Assembly (NCBI GenBank): GCA_016194375.1
Contig: JACQBU010000063.1
Span: 1 to 43,593 of the forward strand
Length of the DNA stretch: 43,593 nucleotides
DNA from: Nitrospinota bacterium
GTDB taxonomy: Bacteria; Nitrospinota_A; UBA7883; JACRGQ01
Direction: 5' to 3'
Below the pieces are notes generated by a model. The model did no database searches. It saw only the letters and a program-made list of their open reading frames with translations, and was not told where the DNA came from. Below are positions 40,617 to 43,593 of the stretch, piece after piece. The position numbers were made by a program, and so were the translations under genes. Position 1 is the stretch's first letter; each line of letters starts with the position of its first letter.

Positions 40617-43592
40617 TCACGAGCAATAGACCGAATCGGCGCCCAGGACTTCCTCCACTTCGGCGAGAAAGGCCTCGCTTGCGCTCACCTTGTATTTGTC
40701 CGACGCGCCCACGCGAAGCCTGCTTTTGTCCGGGAAGGTGAAATAAAGCACGAGCCTGCTCGCGCCCTTGTGCCTGGATGCGATTTCTTTTAATTCCTCC
40801 AGCGCCGGTTCCTCGAGCCCCACGATGTTGATGTTCAGGTGCACGGCGCCCGTAAGCTTCTCCTTGGCCTTCATTATTGGCAGTATCTCATCGGCTATTA
40901 TCTTTACGTCGGTCTCGTCCTTGTCGGTCTTGCCGCGCACGAAGACCGGCTCGTTGGACTCTAGCAACCGGGCGGTTTGCGAGAACAGCTCCGGCCACAC
41001 CAACATTTTCACGCTTCCGGTCAGGTCCTCCAGCGTCACGTGGGCCATCGTCTCCTTTTTTTTCGTCATCTGGGTCCTCAGCGCGCTGACCACCCCGCAG
41101 AGCCTGACCTCGCGCTTGTTCTCCACCTCTCCGATTGTCGCCGCATGATGCGTCACCAGCAGTCTCATGTCCCTCTTGTGCCGCTCGAGAGGGTGGCCTG
41201 AGATGTAGAACCCGAGGGTCTCCTTCTCGTAGTCAAGCCGCGTCCGCTCCGGCCATTCCTCGGCCGGCTTGATGAGCCGAGCCGCCCTCTCCTCCTCCGT
41301 CTCGATTTGGGCGAACATGTTGGCCTGCCCCTTTTTTAGGTCGTCGCGGGCGGCGGCGGCCTCGCGGATGACGTCGTCAAGCGAGGCGAATATCTGAGCG
41401 CGGTTCGGGTGCAGGGCGTCGAACGCGCCACATTTTATGAGAGCCTCGAGCACCCTTCGGTTGACCTGCCTCATGTCCAGCCGCCGGGAGAAATCGGGAA
41501 ACGACCGAAAAGCGCCCCCCTCCCCCCGCGCGCGAATTATCTCCTCGACTCCGGCGACTCCCACGCCCTTCACGGCGGCGAGCCCGAATATTATGGCGTC
41601 GCCCGAGACGGTGAATTTGGCGACGCTTCTGTTGATGTCCGGCGGAGAAACGGTGATGCCCATCTCCCTGCACTCGCTAAGGTATTGGACGACCCTGTCC
41701 GTGTCGTCCATTTCGCTCGTCAAAAGCGAGGCCATGTACTCGCGCGGGTGGTGCGCCTTGAGATACGCGGTCTGGTAGCTCAACAGCGCGTATGCGGCGG
41801 AGTGGGACTTGTTGAAGCCGTATCCGCCGAACTTCTCGATGAGGTCGAACACGGCCCCGGCCTTTTTCGGGTCTATCTTTTTCGTCTTGGCGCCGCTTAC
41901 AAACGCGTCCCGCTGGGCCGCCATGACGTCCTTGTCCTTCTTTCCCATGGCCTTTCTCAACGTGTCCGCCTGCGCCATGGTGAACCCCGCCAGCTCGTTG
42001 GCGAGTTTCATCACCTGCTCCTGATACACCATTACTCCATACGTCTCGGCCAGGGCGTCGTTCATTTGGGGCAGGATGTTCTCCACCTTCTCCAGGCCGT
42101 GCTTTCTCTTGATGAAGGAGTCGACCATGCCGCTCTCAAGGGGGCCGGGGCGAAAAAGTGCCACGAGTGCGATGATGTCAGTGAACGCCTGAGCCTTTAG
42201 CTTTCGCAGTATGTCCCTCATTCCTGACGACTCCAGCTGGAATATTCCGAGCGTCTTTGCGGACGAGAGAAGCGCGAACGTGGCCGGGTCGTCCATCGGG
42301 AGCTTGCGTACGAAGAAGTCGGGGTTTTTTGTCGCCCTCACGAGCTTTTCGGTCCAGTCGATCACCGTGAGCGTCCGAAGGCCGAGGAAATCCATCTTAA
42401 GGAGGCCCAGCTTTTCTATGTCGGTCATCGAAAACTGGGTCACGACGTCCCCCTTGCTGGTTTTAAACAGCGGCAGGAAATCCGTGAGGTTCGAGGGCGC
42501 GATGACGACTCCGGCGGCGTGGGTCGAGGCGTGTCTTGAAAGCCCCTCGAGCACCCTGGCTATCTCCATCAGTTTCTTGACCCTCGGATCCTTCTTTTCC
42601 ATTTCGGGGAGCCTTTTCTCGGCCTTCATCGCCTTCTCGATGGTCATGTCCGGAGCCTCCGGCACGAGCTTGGCTATCTGGTCCACCTCGCCATACGGAA
42701 GCTCGAGAACGCGCCCGACGTCGCGTATCACCCCGCGGGCCTTCATGGTGCCGAAGGTTATTATCTGCGCCACGTTGTCGGCGCCGTATTTCTCTCGGAC
42801 GTATTTGATCACTTCGTCGCGCCTGTCCATGCAGAAGTCAATGTCTATGTCCGGCATTGAAATGCGGTCCGGATTTAAAAACCGCTCGAATAGTAGCCCG
42901 TATTTCATCGGGTCTATGTCGGTTATGCCCAGGGAGTACGCGACCAAGCTTCCCGCCGCGCTTCCCCTGCCCGGCCCGACCGGTATTCCGCGCTTTTTGG
43001 CCTCCTCGATGAAGTCCCAGACGATGAGGAAGTAGCCGGCAAAATTCATCTTCTTTATGACTTCCAGTTCGAGCGCCACCCTTTCCCTATACCCCGCCTC
43101 CGAATCGGGCGCGGCGTTTCCGGAGTCCGCCAGCCTATCCGATAGATTGTGGGCCACGAGGTCCTCAAGGTACTGGCCCGGCGTTTCGTCGCCCGGAACT
43201 GAGTATGCCGGCAGGTGGTACTGGCCCAGCCTGAAGTCAATGTTGCACTTGTCCGCCACCTCCCGGGTGTTTTTTATGGCTTCGGGCAGTTCGGAGAAAA
43301 GCGCCCGCATTTCGTCCGCCGACTTCACGTAAAATTCCCCGGCGCCGTACCTGAGCCGGTTGGCGTCGCCCAACAGCTTGCCGGTGCCGATGCACAATAG
43401 GGCGTCGTGCGCCTCCCAATGCCTTTTCTCAAGGTAGTGGCAGTCGTTTGTGGCCACCAGCCTCACCTCGTGCTTTTTTGACATCTGCACGACCGCCTGG
43501 TTCACCTTCGCCTGCGCCGACGAGCGGGCCATCGAGTCCTTCAACGACGAAGCGATGGCCGGGCTCAAGCTCGGCGAAGTCCGGGAATTCAC
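40617..43592 (-). CDS. dnaE: DNA polymerase III alpha subunit (partial, 5' end outside window)
   Basis: The visible 991 residues are the C-terminal part of the replicative polymerase. They contain the end of the PHP domain (VRLVATNDCHYLEKRHWEAHDALLCI) and the catalytic core with GPGRGSAAGSLVAYSLGITDIDP and MPDIDIDF. The fingers with GYGFNKSHSAAYALLSYQTAYLKAHHP follow, then a clamp-binding motif QANMF in KKGQANMFAQ, and an OB fold (VRLCGVVSALRTQMTKKKETMAHVTLED). It is the main replicase, distinct from the DnaE2-type gene at 20317. dedA begins seven bases after its stop. The first part of the PHP domain lies beyond the window edge. Confidence 0.97.
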   Translation of the reverse strand: MNSRTSPSLSPAIASSLKDSMARSSAQAKVNQAVVQMSKKHEVRLVATNDCHYLEKRHWEAHDALLCIGTGKLLGDANRLRYGAGEFYVKSADEMRALFSELPEAIKNTREVADKCNIDFRLGQYHLPAYSVPGDETPGQYLEDLVAHNLSDRLADSGNAAPDSEAGYRERVALELEVIKKMNFAGYFLIVWDFIEEAKKRGIPVGPGRGSAAGSLVAYSLGITDIDPMKYGLLFERFLNPDRISMPDIDIDFCMDRRDEVIKYVREKYGADNVAQIITFGTMKARGVIRDVGRVLELPYGEVDQIAKLVPEAPDMTIEKAMKAEKRLPEMEKKDPRVKKLMEIARVLEGLSRHASTHAAGVVIAPSNLTDFLPLFKTSKGDVVTQFSMTDIEKLGLLKMDFLGLRTLTVIDWTEKLVRATKNPDFFVRKLPMDDPATFALLSSAKTLGIFQLESSGMRDILRKLKAQAFTDIIALVALFRPGPLESGMVDSFIKRKHGLEKVENILPQMNDALAETYGVMVYQEQVMKLANELAGFTMAQADTLRKAMGKKDKDVMAAQRDAFVSGAKTKKIDPKKAGAVFDLIEKFGGYGFNKSHSAAYALLSYQTAYLKAHHPREYMASLLTSEMDDTDRVVQYLSECREMGITVSPPDINRSVAKFTVSGDAIIFGLAAVKGVGVAGVEEIIRARGEGGAFRSFPDFSRRLDMRQVNRRVLEALIKCGAFDALHPNRAQIFASLDDVIREAAAARDDLKKGQANMFAQIETEEERAARLIKPAEEWPERTRLDYEKETLGFYISGHPLERHKRDMRLLVTHHAATIGEVENKREVRLCGVVSALRTQMTKKKETMAHVTLEDLTGSVKMLVWPELFSQTARLLESNEPVFVRGKTDKDETDVKIIADEILPIMKAKEKLTGAVHLNINIVGLEEPALEELKEIASRHKGASRLVLYFTFPDKSRLRVGASDKYKVSASEAFLAEVEEVLGADSVYCS

Positions 43593-43593
43593 C

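Overview
The window looks like a chromosomal segment of an uncultured, motile, Gram-negative bacterium. Outer-membrane lipoproteins (Pal, CpoB), an outer-membrane beta-barrel, flagellar genes, sigma-54 promoters, two large multihaem c-type cytochromes and an ImuB/DnaE2 pair suggest a deltaproteobacterial-type lineage (Desulfobacterota, Nitrospinota or similar). The sequence alone does not settle the taxonomy.

Region 1 (about 0.2-11 kb) is a signalling and electron-transfer block. A REC-cyclase response regulator is followed by a divergent NtrC-type sigma-54 activator. Next comes a 27-haem lipoprotein built from 103-residue repeats. A second unit follows: an 8-haem lipoprotein, a porin, a small PstS-like periplasmic protein and a sensor kinase. 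Both cytochrome units have perfect-spacing sigma-54 promoters, each about 103-132 bp downstream of a shared TGTTTCAGGACA element, so the neighbouring activator probably controls both. A tRNA-Gly and a REC-GGDEF regulator close the block.

Region 2 (about 11-23 kb) holds a UvrD/PcrA helicase, a methyltransferase, fliS, fliD, glycogen phosphorylase and a two-gene translesion cassette. In that cassette a Y-family protein lacks catalytic acidic residues but carries a clamp motif (ImuB-like), and it is followed by a DnaE2-type polymerase.

Region 3 (about 23.3-25.7 kb) is gene-poor and rich in inverted repeats. It contains a strong dif-like Xer site (24345-24372), a second copy 655 bp to the left with a degenerate XerD arm, tandem 23-nt repeats resembling insertion-sequence ends, and a run of hairpins that may be a structured RNA. 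The octamer GGGGAGGG lies only on the + strand to the left of the dif-like site and only on the - strand to the right, in the instances found by eye. Around the site the nearest gene blocks also converge on it (imuB/dnaE2 +, ppk2/gltBD -). This is probably the replication terminus.

Region 4 (about 25.7-43.6 kb) is mostly housekeeping: ppk2, gltD and gltB on the - strand; pal, cpoB, a PpiD-like chaperone, an MBL hydrolase and xerD on the + strand; and dnaE (5' end cut by the window edge), a dedA gene with an in-frame TGA and a TMTC-like membrane glycosyltransferase on the - strand. Two genes, the sensor kinase and dedA, are interrupted by single-base-type lesions.
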